Shown piece by piece: positions 30,207 through 39,314 of a stretch of DNA of 64,000 nt. Within the stretch, counting starts at the first letter, position 1, and every line of letters starts with the position of its first letter. This DNA is from Rosistilla oblonga. GTDB lineage: Bacteria; Planctomycetota; Planctomycetia; Pirellulales; Pirellulaceae. The DNA is taken from positions 4,781,339 to 4,845,338 of the forward strand of contig NZ_CP036292.1 of the NCBI RefSeq assembly GCF_007751715.1, written 5' to 3'. The notes under the pieces are model-generated. The model ran no database searches, was not told the origin of the DNA, and saw nothing but the letters and a program-made list of their open reading frames with translations. A program made the position numbers and the translations under genes.

Positions 30207-31310
30207 ATGATTGAAAAGGATGTTCCATTGTCCCGCCTCGACCAACTCAATCCCGCTGCCGACGCTTTTCTGAAATCCGCCATCGAAACCCCCAGCCCCT
30301 CGGGTTACGAAGAACGGATCCAAGCCCTGGTCCGCGAATACATTCAGCCCGCTGCCGATGAAGTGCGCACCGACGTCCACGGCAACGTGATGGCGATCGT
30401 CAACCCGGACGCCGACACGCGGCTGATGTTCGCCGGGCACTGCGATCAGATCGGGATGCTTGTCACGTATATCGATGAGTTAGGTTTTCTGTACGCCCAG
30501 ACGATCGGCGGCTGGGACCCGCAACAACTGATCGGCCAGCGGATGATCGTCTGGACGAAAACCGGCCCGATCCCCGGTTCGATCGCCCGGAAACCGATCC
30601 ACCTGCTGAACGATGCCGAGCGGAAGAAGGTTGTGAACCTGAACGAGCTGTGGATCGATATCGGTGCCAAGGACCAACAATCGGCGTCGGAATTGGTTCG
30701 CATCGGCGATCCGGTCACACTGAAACTGGAAATGACTCAACTGCAGGAAGGGCTGATCTCGGGTCCAGGAATGGACAATAAGACCGGCATGTGGGTCGTC
30801 ATCGAAGCGCTCCGCCGAGCCGCTGGAATGGCTCCCACCTGCGGCATCTACAGCGTCTCGACCGTTCAAGAAGAGATCGGTCTGCGTGGCGCGACGACAG
30901 CCGCCGCCAGCATCAAGCCGCACGTGGGGATCGCCGTCGACGTCACTCACGCGACCGATTGCCCCACGATCGACAAGACGCAGCAGGGAGACATCAAGCT
31001 TGGTGGCGGACCGGTAATTTTCCGCGGCCCCAACATGAATCCGAAAGTCGTGCAGCGGTTGGTGCAGATCGCCGACGAACTGCGGATCCCGTATCAGATG
31101 GCTGCGGCGGGGCGAGCGACGCCCAACGATGCCAACGCGTTGCAGATCAGCAGCGGCGGCGTGGCGACCGGCTTGGTTGCGATTCCCAACCGCTACATGC
31201 ACAGCGCCGTCGAAACGGTTTCGATGAATGACCTCGACAGCGCGGCCGAACTGTTGGCCAACTTCGCAGCTCGCCTGACCGCCGAAGACGACTTCACCCC
31301 CAGCGTTTGA
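30207..31310 (+). CDS. M42 family metal-dependent aminopeptidase
   Basis: This 367-residue dinuclear metallo-aminopeptidase is of the M42 (glutamyl aminopeptidase/TET) family. Metal ligands can be seen in order: His in FAGHCDQIGM, Asp in SGPGMDNKTG, the catalytic Glu-Glu pair in VQEEIGLRG, Asp in VAVDVTHATD (here GIAVDVTH) and His in NRYMHSAVE. PSPSGYEE at the N-terminus is also typical. It acts on peptides in the cytoplasm and probably assembles as a dodecamer. ATG at 30207 is in line with family length; an internal TTG start near 30228 is possible. Confidence 0.92.
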   Translation: MIEKDVPLSRLDQLNPAADAFLKSAIETPSPSGYEERIQALVREYIQPAADEVRTDVHGNVMAIVNPDADTRLMFAGHCDQIGMLVTYIDELGFLYAQTIGGWDPQQLIGQRMIVWTKTGPIPGSIARKPIHLLNDAERKKVVNLNELWIDIGAKDQQSASELVRIGDPVTLKLEMTQLQEGLISGPGMDNKTGMWVVIEALRRAAGMAPTCGIYSVSTVQEEIGLRGATTAAASIKPHVGIAVDVTHATDCPTIDKTQQGDIKLGGGPVIFRGPNMNPKVVQRLVQIADELRIPYQMAAAGRATPNDANALQISSGGVATGLVAIPNRYMHSAVETVSMNDLDSAAELLANFAARLTAEDDFTPSV

Positions 31311-31387
31311 TCTTTTCGCTTTTCATAAGACTGCCGGTCCAAGCGATCCCTTGGGCCGGCCAACCGCCTCCATCACAAACGCTCAAC

Positions 31388-31786
31388 ATGTCACAACAAC
31401 ACACGCTCACGATCCGCGTCAACTATCACGAGACCGATGGCCAGGGGCGTGTTCATCACGCCAACTATCTCAATTATTTCGAGCGTGGCCGCGTCGAACT
31501 GATGCGCAGTCTGGGCTCCAGCTACAAACAGTTCGAAGCCGATGGGCTGATGCTGGTCGTCGCCGAGATGAACGTCAAATATCACCAACTGGCCGAATTC
31601 GACGACCTGCTGACGCTGAAAACAACCGTCTTGGAAGCTCACGGTGCGAGGATCCGCCATCGGTACGAGATCTTCCGCGAGGACCAAATACTCGTATACG
31701 CCGAATCGGTGATCGCATGCGTTCGCCCCGATGGAAGGGCCACTCGCCTGCCGGTGGAACTTCAGCAGGGCCGACGCCGATCCTAG
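31388..31786 (+). CDS. YbgC-type acyl-CoA thioesterase
   Basis: This is a 132-residue hotdog-fold enzyme. YHETDGQGRVHHANYLNYFE contains the catalytic Asp and the HHANYL signature; in most YbgC proteins this reads DxxGxVYHAxYL. ATRLPVEL near the C-terminus also fits. It hydrolyses short or medium acyl-CoA or acyl-ACP, possibly in phospholipid or Tol-Pal-related metabolism. The start at ATG 31388 matches the family; an upstream in-frame extension to 31307 overlaps the M42 gene and was rejected. Confidence 0.88.
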   Translation: MSQQHTLTIRVNYHETDGQGRVHHANYLNYFERGRVELMRSLGSSYKQFEADGLMLVVAEMNVKYHQLAEFDDLLTLKTTVLEAHGARIRHRYEIFREDQILVYAESVIACVRPDGRATRLPVELQQGRRRS

Positions 31787-31950
31787 CCTCTCTCCTATAA
31801 TGAAAGTAGGCCGTTGAGTAGGCTCAGCCGGTCGGCTCCTATCGGCTGTCCGGTCCAGTCAATAAACTGACAGTGGCGGGAACGGTCTCTCGCCGACCGC
31901 CCTTTGACCCCGCGGATCACTCGCCCAACCGAACCTCTACAGCCGCCACC

Positions 31951-32388
31951 ATGTCGAATTCTTATGGAGCGATCGATCAGACGTTGATCGATCATTTTGA
32001 GGATCCCTACCACCGTGGCGATTGCGAAGCGGCGACGCACGTGGCCGAGGGAGAAAATTCGTTGTGCGGCGACACGATGCAGGTTCAACTGAGAATCAGC
32101 CCCAGCGATGGCCAGATCGAAGAGGCTTGGTTCGACGGTGACGGATGTGTGGTCAGCCAAGCCGCTGCATCGATGTTGATGGAAACGATCGAAGCGATGA
32201 CGCCCGATGCGATCCGCGACTTCGACACCCGGGCGATGTTGGAACGGTTAGGTCCTTCGATCGCGGTCAGCCAACAAAAATGTGGCCTGTTGGCCTGGCG
32301 GGTGCTGCAATTGGCGCTGCAATCGCCGCTGGATGAATTCGGCGACGGACCGACCTTTGGCGGCCCACATCTCGGCGAGGAAAACTGA
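31951..32388 (+). CDS. sufU: SufU-type Fe-S assembly protein
   Basis: This is a 145-residue SufU/NifU-N domain protein. The zinc and sulfur ligands are in place: Cys39 and Asp41 in NSLCGD, Cys66 in DGDGCVVSQAAASM, and Cys111 in QQKCGLLAW. SufU accepts persulfide sulfur from SufS in Fe-S cluster formation. The gene is 20 bases upstream of sufS, as in SUF operons of Gram-positive type. ATG at 31951 is supported by homology; a further ATG upstream at 31873 adds a proline/serine-rich tail without family similarity. The SufBCD scaffold genes are not in the window. Confidence 0.92.
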   Translation: MSNSYGAIDQTLIDHFEDPYHRGDCEAATHVAEGENSLCGDTMQVQLRISPSDGQIEEAWFDGDGCVVSQAAASMLMETIEAMTPDAIRDFDTRAMLERLGPSIAVSQQKCGLLAWRVLQLALQSPLDEFGDGPTFGGPHLGEEN

Positions 32389-32408
32389 CAACCATCATTG
32401 GAACCAAA

Positions 32409-33680
32409 TTGAATACGACAGAACGCTCTCCGCTGGCGATCGATGCTGCGGCCTATCGCCAAGACTTTCCCATCCTTTCGCGCCAACTGCGCGAGGGCGT
32501 GCCGTTGGTCTATCTCGACAACGCCGCCAGCACCCAGCGGCCGCAAGCGGTCATCGATGCGATGGATGCCTGTTATGAGGGCTATTACGCAAACGTCCAT
32601 CGCGGCATCCATACGCTCAGCGAAGAATCGACGCAGAAATACGAAGACGCTCGGCTGCGGATCGCCCAGTTTCTGTCGGTTGCAAACGAGTGCGAACTGA
32701 TCTTCACCGCCGGCACGACCGCCGCGATCAATCTCGTCGCTCGCAGCTGGGGCGATGCCAACATCAAATCGGGCGATGTGATCCTGACGACGATGATGGA
32801 ACACCACGCCAACATCGTCCCCTGGCAACAGCTTGCCCAGCGGACCGGTTGCCGCGTCGAATTCGCTCCGTTGACCGAAGACGGCCGGCTGTGCATCGAA
32901 TCATTCGACAAACGGTTATCCGACCTGCAACCGAAGCTGGTCGCCCTGACAGCCGCCAGCAACGTGCTTGGGACGATCAATCCGGTCGCGGAATTAGTCA
33001 CCAAAGCCCGCGATGCTGGCGCGGTGACGTTGGTCGATGCCGCCCAAGCCGTCCCGCATTCGCAAGTCGATGTGAATCAATGGAACGCCGATTTCGTGAC
33101 GTTCAGTGGACACAAGGTCTGCGGTCCCACGGGCATCGGCGTCTTGCACGGCAAGCAACAACTGCTCGACGCGATGCCTCCTTTTCTCGGTGGCGGTGCG
33201 ATGATCCACCGCGTGACCACCTCTGGTTTTGAACCGGCGGGCTTGCCCGAAAAGTTCGAAGCGGGAACGCCTGCGATTGCCGAAGCGATCGGTCTGGCCG
33301 CAGCGATCGATTACGTCGACTCCGTCGGGCTCGATCGAATCCACGCTTACGAGCTGCAACTGTGCACCCTCGCACACGAAGCACTCCAAGAAATCGAAGG
33401 GTTGCACATCTTGGGCCCCGACCCAAAACACAAAGCGGGCATCGTAAGCTTTACGATCGACGGTGTGCATCCGCACGACATTTCGCAATGGCTCGATCGA
33501 CGCGGAATCGCCGTCCGCGCGGGGCACCACTGTGCCATGCCACTGCATGAACTGCTGCAGATCTCGGCTTCGACTCGGGCCAGTTTCTACTTCTATAACA
33601 CTCCCGAAGAAGTGCTCCAGTTTGCCGACGCGGTGCGCAGTGCGCGGGACAAATTCAACCGTCCGCGAAAACGGACGTAG
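32409..33680 (+). CDS. sufS: Cysteine desulfurase SufS
   Basis: This 423-residue PLP enzyme belongs to the group II desulfurases. YLDNAASTQRPQAVIDAM at the start, MEHHANIVPWQ, DAAQAVPHSQVDV and TFSGHKVCGPTGIGVL are typical. Lys236 in the last motif should bind PLP. Cys375 in RAGHHCAMPLH is the persulfide-forming residue. It converts cysteine to alanine and passes sulfur to SufU. The start is TTG at 32409, the only plausible codon between the sufU stop and the conserved N-terminus. The tight spacing suggests co-translation with sufU. Confidence 0.95.
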   Translation: MNTTERSPLAIDAAAYRQDFPILSRQLREGVPLVYLDNAASTQRPQAVIDAMDACYEGYYANVHRGIHTLSEESTQKYEDARLRIAQFLSVANECELIFTAGTTAAINLVARSWGDANIKSGDVILTTMMEHHANIVPWQQLAQRTGCRVEFAPLTEDGRLCIESFDKRLSDLQPKLVALTAASNVLGTINPVAELVTKARDAGAVTLVDAAQAVPHSQVDVNQWNADFVTFSGHKVCGPTGIGVLHGKQQLLDAMPPFLGGGAMIHRVTTSGFEPAGLPEKFEAGTPAIAEAIGLAAAIDYVDSVGLDRIHAYELQLCTLAHEALQEIEGLHILGPDPKHKAGIVSFTIDGVHPHDISQWLDRRGIAVRAGHHCAMPLHELLQISASTRASFYFYNTPEEVLQFADAVRSARDKFNRPRKRT

Positions 33681-33777
33681 ACTCGCGACGGGGATCGCCC
33701 CACGCGATTACCTCCACCACCGGCGCGGTACGCAGTGGAAAAACTGCGTTTTGCGCCAGGTAGAAGAGCGACGCCGA

Positions 33778-34938
33778 TCAATACTTCAACGTCGCCGCCA
33801 TCTTCGCTCGGACCGGCATATCGCTAGCCGGTGCTGCGTGGATCCGGCCGCCATGGATGATCGTCTGCACCATCGCCGATTCGATCAAATCGCGGCACTC
33901 CTCGCGCGGTCGACCCTGCGGTGGTTGACCACTTTCCTGCAACACATTCCGCTCGCGATGGAAACTTCCGTAGAGCGTCGCGTCGCGATCGAAAAAGAGT
34001 GTGTCAATTCGTCCCACCTGTGCGGCACACAAGATCTCGCGTGCATCGAGCGTGACCGGGCGTTGCCGCTCACGGAACTCCCGGGCGTCGGAATCTCGCT
34101 GTTGTTGCAATTGATCGACGGCCAGCGGCATCGCTTCTCGAAGCAGCTTTTCGGGGGAATATTGATCGATATTGCCAGTCAGCACCTTCCCAACACGTTG
34201 CGTACAGACACTGTGCTCGCGATACAGATCGGTCTCGGCTTCGGAACCGGCAAGGATCAAGAAACCGGAACGATCGTGCAAATATGCACACACCGCTTCA
34301 TCGACTTGTTGGATATATTCGATAAACGCAGGTGCCAGCGGGTCGATCCCCTCTTCGATTTCATCGATATCCACAGCTGCGGTCCGCGTCAGATCCTCGA
34401 AACCTGTGTGCACAAGCATCGGTTCTCGAGCGGCGCTTCGGACCGCATTTTCGAAGCTCACGGGGAACCCAGCATTTTGAATCTGGGTAATTTCCGAAAG
34501 CGTGGCGCGGTAGAAAGCCAGCTTCTGTTTGCTGATCGTCAGCAGATAGAAATCGGCGAATTGGTTCTCGGTCAACAGCATCGGACGCAGGCAAAAAGTC
34601 CCCGCGACGATGGCTCGCGAATCGGATTCCTCATACCCCGGGACGATCTCAAAAACGTCTTCGGACAAGTAAATTGCTACTCCACCGCTACGCGCCGCCA
34701 GGAATTGCGGATCCTCTTGCAGGTCGAACAGCGGCCGTAAGAAGTCGTTTGCATCGGTCGATGACATCCAGAACTGCGCCAGCTGTTGATGCGACTTTTC
34801 GATCAACTGCCCCAGCCCGATGCTGCCGTCCGAAGCCAACGCGTGCTCCGGCGAGGCCGGCAAGAAAAGAGTAACGTGTGGTGTTCCCGGCAGGCCCGAC
34901 AGACGCTTCACTTGGTCGCGATTGAATGATTGAATCAT
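33778..34938 (-). CDS. baeRF3-type release-factor-like domain protein
   Basis: This 386-residue protein looks like the bacterial archaeo-eukaryotic release factor family 3. The N-terminus has LSGLPGTPHVTLFLPASP. The middle contains the beta-rich segment ADFYLLTISKQKLAFYRA, and the C-terminal part has RIDTLFFDRDATLYGSF, which resembles the eRF1-like third domain. A GGAGG ribosome site precedes ATG 34938. Members are thought to act on ribosomes or tRNA-like substrates, but the exact role is unproven. The gene is convergent with sufS and otherwise alone. Confidence 0.7.
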   Translation of the reverse strand: MIQSFNRDQVKRLSGLPGTPHVTLFLPASPEHALASDGSIGLGQLIEKSHQQLAQFWMSSTDANDFLRPLFDLQEDPQFLAARSGGVAIYLSEDVFEIVPGYEESDSRAIVAGTFCLRPMLLTENQFADFYLLTISKQKLAFYRATLSEITQIQNAGFPVSFENAVRSAAREPMLVHTGFEDLTRTAAVDIDEIEEGIDPLAPAFIEYIQQVDEAVCAYLHDRSGFLILAGSEAETDLYREHSVCTQRVGKVLTGNIDQYSPEKLLREAMPLAVDQLQQQRDSDAREFRERQRPVTLDAREILCAAQVGRIDTLFFDRDATLYGSFHRERNVLQESGQPPQGRPREECRDLIESAMVQTIIHGGRIHAAPASDMPVRAKMAATLKY

Positions 34939-35285
34939 TTATTCCTCCATGAGTAAAAGACTTTCCATGACTTGGACATTGGGGGATGCTCCGCAAAGGT
35001 TGTTCCGAACAGCTAAAAATGTTTTGAATAAACACAAATTCGTTTCTTGCCAGCATCCGATGCGTTATGCTCATGGTGGTCGCGACCGACCGCGCCGCTG
35101 CAGCTTCTCTCCTTTACCGATCTCGATTGCGGTGAGCGGTCCACCGGCGGGATCGAAACGCTAAAATTGCGTCTTACGGCAACGCGAATTTAGGCAATGT
35201 GGTCCGCACACAACATCTGGATTAACAAGGTCCAAGCTCGCAGGGCCCTTCCGTTCCCAGCCACATCGATCAGGCCCACTCCCCG
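34939..35285. other. Divergent intergenic region
   Basis: These 347 bases separate the baeRF3-like and VWA genes. An AT-rich stretch at 35010-35045 probably includes the minus-strand promoter. I see no gene, repeat or hairpin of note. Confidence 0.45.
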
Positions 35286-36491
35286 ATGGCGACTCCCAAA
35301 CCTATCGCTCCCGAACAACTCGGTCGCTGGCGTTTGATCCTCGGAGCAAGCTCGCAGGATCAGCTGAATGAATACGGCGGAGGCAACCTCTCCCTCGACG
35401 CCGATCAGCAATTGATGGACGAAGCCTTGGCGGCGATCTACGACCAGACGCAGGAAGGTTCCGATTCGAGCGGCAAGCGTTCAGCCGGTTCGGGCGGATC
35501 CTCACCTCGCTTGGCAAAATGGCTCGGCGACATCCGCACCTACTTTTCCGAAGACGTCGTCGCCGTGATCCAACAGGATGCGATCGACCGCAAAGGGATG
35601 CGGGAACTGCTGCTGGAACCGGAACTACTCAAAAACGTTCAGCCCAACGTGCAACTGGTCGGGACGTTGTTGAGTCTTGGCGGTCAGATTCCCGAGCGAA
35701 CCAAAGAGACGGCGCGGATGGTCGTCCGAGCCGTCGCCGACAAGATCAAACTCACGCTGGAACAACGGATCCGACAAGCGGTCCAAGGGGCGCTCAATCG
35801 GAACGAACACTCTCCGATTCCGCACGCCAACAGCATCGATTGGAAGTGGACGATCGGGCGGAATCTGAAAAACTACAACGCCCAATTGGGACGCTTGATT
35901 CCCGAACGGGTCTATTTCTATTCGCGGGCCCAACGGACGAACAACTGGACCGTGATCGTCGATATGGATCAGAGCGGTTCAATGGCCGATTCGGTTGTCT
36001 ACGGCGCGGTCACCGGTTCGATCTTCGCCAGCCTGCCCGCCCTGAAGACACACGTCGTCGCCTTTGACACCGAAGTCGTCGACCTGACCGAGACCTGCGG
36101 CGACGATCCGGTCGACATGTTGTTTGGCGTTCAATTGGGCGGCGGCACCGACATCAACAAATCGGTCGCCTACTGCGAACAATTTATCACCGAACCGAGC
36201 GAGACGCTGTTCATCCTGCTGGCCGATCTGTTTGAAGGAGGCAACCAAGCCCAATTGGTCCGCCGATTGGGCGAGATGGTCGAATCGGGCGTTCGCGTGT
36301 TGTGCTTGCTGGCCCTCTCCGACAGCGGAACTCCCTGTTTCGACGAAGCGCTTGCACGGCGACTGTCCGCCCTCGGAATCCCCTGTTTCGCCTGCACTCC
36401 CGATCGTTTGCCCGAGCTGGTCGAAGGAGCTCTCCGCGGTCAAGACTTGCAATCGCTGGCGACTCGAATTAAGTCTGATGACTCGCATTAA
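35286..36491 (+). CDS. VWA (CoxE-like) domain protein
   Basis: This 401-residue cytoplasmic protein has a C-terminal von Willebrand A domain. The MIDAS motif DMDQSGSMADS starts near residue 223. The later Thr and Asp are in LGGGTDINKSVAY and FILLADLFEGG. The N-terminal half is helical, with EQRIRQAVQGALNRNEHSPI. The arrangement resembles VWA proteins that partner with MoxR-type AAA ATPases in metal-cofactor or complex assembly. No AAA gene lies nearby in this window, so the partner is unknown. It precedes the mfn operon by 65 bases on the same strand, and read-through is possible. Confidence 0.82.
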   Translation: MATPKPIAPEQLGRWRLILGASSQDQLNEYGGGNLSLDADQQLMDEALAAIYDQTQEGSDSSGKRSAGSGGSSPRLAKWLGDIRTYFSEDVVAVIQQDAIDRKGMRELLLEPELLKNVQPNVQLVGTLLSLGGQIPERTKETARMVVRAVADKIKLTLEQRIRQAVQGALNRNEHSPIPHANSIDWKWTIGRNLKNYNAQLGRLIPERVYFYSRAQRTNNWTVIVDMDQSGSMADSVVYGAVTGSIFASLPALKTHVVAFDTEVVDLTETCGDDPVDMLFGVQLGGGTDINKSVAYCEQFITEPSETLFILLADLFEGGNQAQLVRRLGEMVESGVRVLCLLALSDSGTPCFDEALARRLSALGIPCFACTPDRLPELVEGALRGQDLQSLATRIKSDDSH

Positions 36492-36556
36492 CATGCCAGT
36501 CGACAACACCAATCCTTGCGACTGGCACCGGCAAACAGATTCAGGGCAGGTTTATC

Positions 36557-37642
36557 ATGCAGGTCTTCATTGGTGAATACACGATCGGCGGCGGTCTCGC
36601 TTCGACTCCTTTAGCCTCGCTTCCGCAGAGCCTGCTGGCCGAAGGAACCGCCATGCATCACGCGATCTGCGACGACGCAAGCCGATGTGCCCGCGTGGTC
36701 ACGACGATCGACTCCCGTTTGCCTCATCGTATGGATCCGGCGATCCAAACGATCCCCGTCGATGCCTCCGCCGAATTGATCCCTCAATGGCTCGCCGCTT
36801 CGGCAGGTTGCGACGCCGCGATACTGATCGCACCGGAATCCGATCGGCTGCTCTATAAATTAGTCGCCGCGTTTCGAGGCTTCGGCCGCAACGTGATCGC
36901 GGCGGATGCCAACTTCATCGATGCCACAACCGACAAACTGCAACTGAGCGAACGTTTGCTGGCTGCGAACGTTCCCCATCCGATCCCCTTCGGCCCGCGG
37001 CAGACGCCGCAAGAGTCCAGTGCAACGGAGTGGATTTTGAAACCGAACGACGGCTGCGGATCGATCGAAGTCCAACGCTTCGGCTCCTTCACCCAAGCCG
37101 ACAACCAACGCCGACGCCGCACCGGCGACTGGATTATCCAAGCCTATCACCCCGGGCAAACGGTCAGCATCGCCGCGATCGTGACTGCCGGCGGGATCCA
37201 TTGGTTGCCGGCGTGTTTGCAAAAAATGGAGCCGCCCCATTTCAGTTATCACGGCGGACAAAGCCCGCTGTCCGACGCGCTCGCCAATCGTGCCGAGCGG
37301 TTAGCTGCCGCGGCGCTTGATGCCGTGTTCGACAGATCGTCGCGGTTCAACGACTCTTCCAGCCAAGTCGGCTACGTTGGCGTCGATCTAGTTCTCGCCG
37401 ACGACCCGCGCGATGATGTGGTGATCGAGATCAATCCTCGCTTGACGACCTCTTATGTCGGGGTTCGCCATTTGATGAAAAGCAATCTTGCTGCAACAAT
37501 GCTCGGCCTCGACGCGGCGCCGCCGATCCTTGATCCCTCCGTTTCCGCAGTCCGCTGGGACGCGGCGGGGCGTGCCGACATATCGCCAGGCAACTCCGCC
37601 CCCTGCCACCGCACACAATCCGAAGTTTCGCGATCGCAATGA
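36557..37642 (+). CDS. mfnD: ATP-grasp ligase of methanofuran-type cofactor synthesis (MfnD-like)
   Basis: This 361-residue ATP-grasp protein starts with MQVFIGEYTIGGGLAS, matching the EYxxGGG start of tyramine-glutamate ligases (MfnD) and their methylotroph homologues. Its ATP-grasp core shows WILKPNDGCGSIEVQRF, WIIQAYHPGQTVSIAAI and the metal-binding VVIEINPRLTTSYVGVR. In archaea MfnD joins glutamate to tyramine in the side chain of methanofuran. In bacteria with the tetrahydromethanopterin C1 route the amine may be tyrosine. The stop overlaps the start of the next gene by 4 bases (ATGA). The operon context with mfnF and mfnE strongly supports the call. The last 40 residues look disordered. 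Confidence 0.82.
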   Translation: MQVFIGEYTIGGGLASTPLASLPQSLLAEGTAMHHAICDDASRCARVVTTIDSRLPHRMDPAIQTIPVDASAELIPQWLAASAGCDAAILIAPESDRLLYKLVAAFRGFGRNVIAADANFIDATTDKLQLSERLLAANVPHPIPFGPRQTPQESSATEWILKPNDGCGSIEVQRFGSFTQADNQRRRRTGDWIIQAYHPGQTVSIAAIVTAGGIHWLPACLQKMEPPHFSYHGGQSPLSDALANRAERLAAAALDAVFDRSSRFNDSSSQVGYVGVDLVLADDPRDDVVIEINPRLTTSYVGVRHLMKSNLAATMLGLDAAPPILDPSVSAVRWDAAGRADISPGNSAPCHRTQSEVSRSQ

Positions 37643-38694
37643 ACGACCCCACGTTGGCTAACGATGCCGCCTCGCAATCCGAACCGCCCGAAACGCATTG
37701 GATTGGAATCGACGTCGGCGGCGCCAACATCAAAGCTGCCGATACCGCGGGCTGGACGTCCGCCGAACCGTTTGCGTTGTGGAAGCATCCCGAACGTTTA
37801 GCGGATCAATTGAAACAGCAACTGCCAGCACCAACCGCGGCGACGCGGTACGCCCTGACGATGACCGGCGAACTGGCCGACTGTTTCGCCGATCGCCCGC
37901 AAGGTGTCCGCCAGATCGTCGACGCCGTCGCTGAGGCCACGCAAACGGAGGCGTCCGCCGGCGTCGATCCACTGTGGGTTTACAGCTTGGATGGCCAGTG
38001 GCTGCGAGCCGATGAGGCGAAGTCGAATCCCGACGACGTTGCAGCGGCGAACTGGCACGCGATGGCCAGCTACGCCGCACGATATCTCGGCGACAACGAA
38101 ACCGGATTGATGATCGACATCGGATCGACGACAACCGATCTGATCGCGATCGATTCCCACGGCGTGCAAACACGTTCGCGGACCGACGTCGACCGTCTGG
38201 AAGGTTCCGAATTACTCTACCTTGGCGTTGGTCGGACTCCGCTGTGCGGTCTGACTTCGTCCCTGCCGTTTCGCGGCCGCGAGGTTCCTGTGATGGCGGA
38301 GTTCTTCGCGACGACCGACGACTGTTTTTTGGTCCTCGGTCGAACCACGGCGATGCCCGAGGATTGCGATTCGGCCGATGGGAAACCGCGGACTGTCGAG
38401 AACAGCGTCAATCGGATCGCCCGCATGATCGCCCTGGATCACCGCAGCTTCACTCTCGACGACGCGGTCGCCGCGTCCGAACATATCGAAGCGATTTTGA
38501 AAGCTCGCATCGCCACCGGGATCGCGAAAGTTGCAAGCGATGCGTCCGCGTGGGTCATCGCCGGGCATGGCGAATGGTTGTTACCCACGACGGTGGCGCG
38601 ACAGATTTCGCTGGCTCAAGAACTTGGGGCGGAACGGTCCCGCGTTGGTCCGGCTTACGCACTTGCCTGTCTCGCCGAAGCGAGGTTCGCATGA
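37639..38694 (+). CDS. mfnF: H4MPT-linked C1 pathway protein, MfnF-like
   Basis: This 351-residue protein has an ASKHA/hydantoinase-like fold. WIGIDVGGANIKAAD is the first phosphate-binding loop, and LMIDIGSTTTDLIAID is the second. GRTPLCGLTSSLPFRG and TVENSVNRIARMIALD are hallmarks of the family known from tetrahydromethanopterin-linked C1 metabolism. Archaeal MfnF condenses the aminomethylfuran diphosphate unit with gamma-glutamyltyramine. The gene overlaps both neighbours by ATGA. The start is unambiguous because of the overlap. It is known in planctomycetes and methylotrophs but in few other bacteria. Confidence 0.85.
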   Translation: MNDPTLANDAASQSEPPETHWIGIDVGGANIKAADTAGWTSAEPFALWKHPERLADQLKQQLPAPTAATRYALTMTGELADCFADRPQGVRQIVDAVAEATQTEASAGVDPLWVYSLDGQWLRADEAKSNPDDVAAANWHAMASYAARYLGDNETGLMIDIGSTTTDLIAIDSHGVQTRSRTDVDRLEGSELLYLGVGRTPLCGLTSSLPFRGREVPVMAEFFATTDDCFLVLGRTTAMPEDCDSADGKPRTVENSVNRIARMIALDHRSFTLDDAVAASEHIEAILKARIATGIAKVASDASAWVIAGHGEWLLPTTVARQISLAQELGAERSRVGPAYALACLAEARFA

Positions 38695-39314
38695 CCGACA
38701 AGAGGCCTGCCATGCGAGTCGTCAAGTTTGGCGGCAGTCTATTGATCAACCCCGATCTCGCGGTGGCGGTCCGCCGCTGGCTAACAGCTCAGACGCAGCG
38801 GAAGACGGCGATCATCGTTGGCGGCGGCGAACTGGTCGATGTAATGCGAGCGATGGATCGACGCTTTGAACTCGATCTCACAGCGATGCACTGGCGGTGT
38901 ATTCGATTGCTGCGGCACACATTCGAGATCGTTTCGGAGCTGATGCCCGAGCTTGTTCCGATCGGCGACGCGACAGCTTTGGAGCGCTGGTGCCACGACC
39001 GCGGAGACCGTTCGGCGGCGCTGGTTGCTGTCGATGCGTTCTACGCTGCGAACACTCGCGGCCCGATCAGCCTGCCCACCAACTGGGCGACGACGACCGA
39101 TTCGATCGCGGCTCTGCTGGCTCGACAATTGGAAGCAACGGAGCTGGTGTTGTTGAAGAGCTGCTCCGTCGCGGAGACTATCGACTGGCAGGAAGCAGCG
39201 CGACGCGGGATCGTCGACGCCGCTTTCCCGCAATTCATCGAAGGCATCCCCGACGTGCGACTGGTGAATCTAAAGGATCACCTGCCGGGGACGACTCTGC
39301 AACAAGAGGACTAG
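38691..39314 (+). CDS. mfnE: Amino-acid-kinase-family protein, MfnE-like
   Basis: This 207-residue protein is a short member of the amino acid kinase superfamily. It begins with MRVVKFGGSLLINPDL and has IIVGGGELVDVMRAMD, then TTDSIAALLARQLEATELVLL with the nucleotide-binding region. Such proteins in C1 operons correspond to MfnE, which phosphorylates an aminomethylfuran phosphate to the diphosphate used by MfnF. It starts at ATG 38691, overlapping the mfnF stop by 4 bases; an internal ATG at 38712 is an alternative. Its end overlaps the convergent TM2 gene by four bases. Confidence 0.82.
   Translation: MTDKRPAMRVVKFGGSLLINPDLAVAVRRWLTAQTQRKTAIIVGGGELVDVMRAMDRRFELDLTAMHWRCIRLLRHTFEIVSELMPELVPIGDATALERWCHDRGDRSAALVAVDAFYAANTRGPISLPTNWATTTDSIAALLARQLEATELVLLKSCSVAETIDWQEAARRGIVDAAFPQFIEGIPDVRLVNLKDHLPGTTLQQED

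Noticed and set aside
33463-34740. 425-residue plus-strand frame
   Set aside because: It overlaps sufS and runs antisense to the baeRF3-like gene. It has no family-like sequence.
35286-36491. MoxR-VWA operon
   Set aside because: The VWA gene has no AAA ATPase gene beside it in this window, so the system cannot be claimed.
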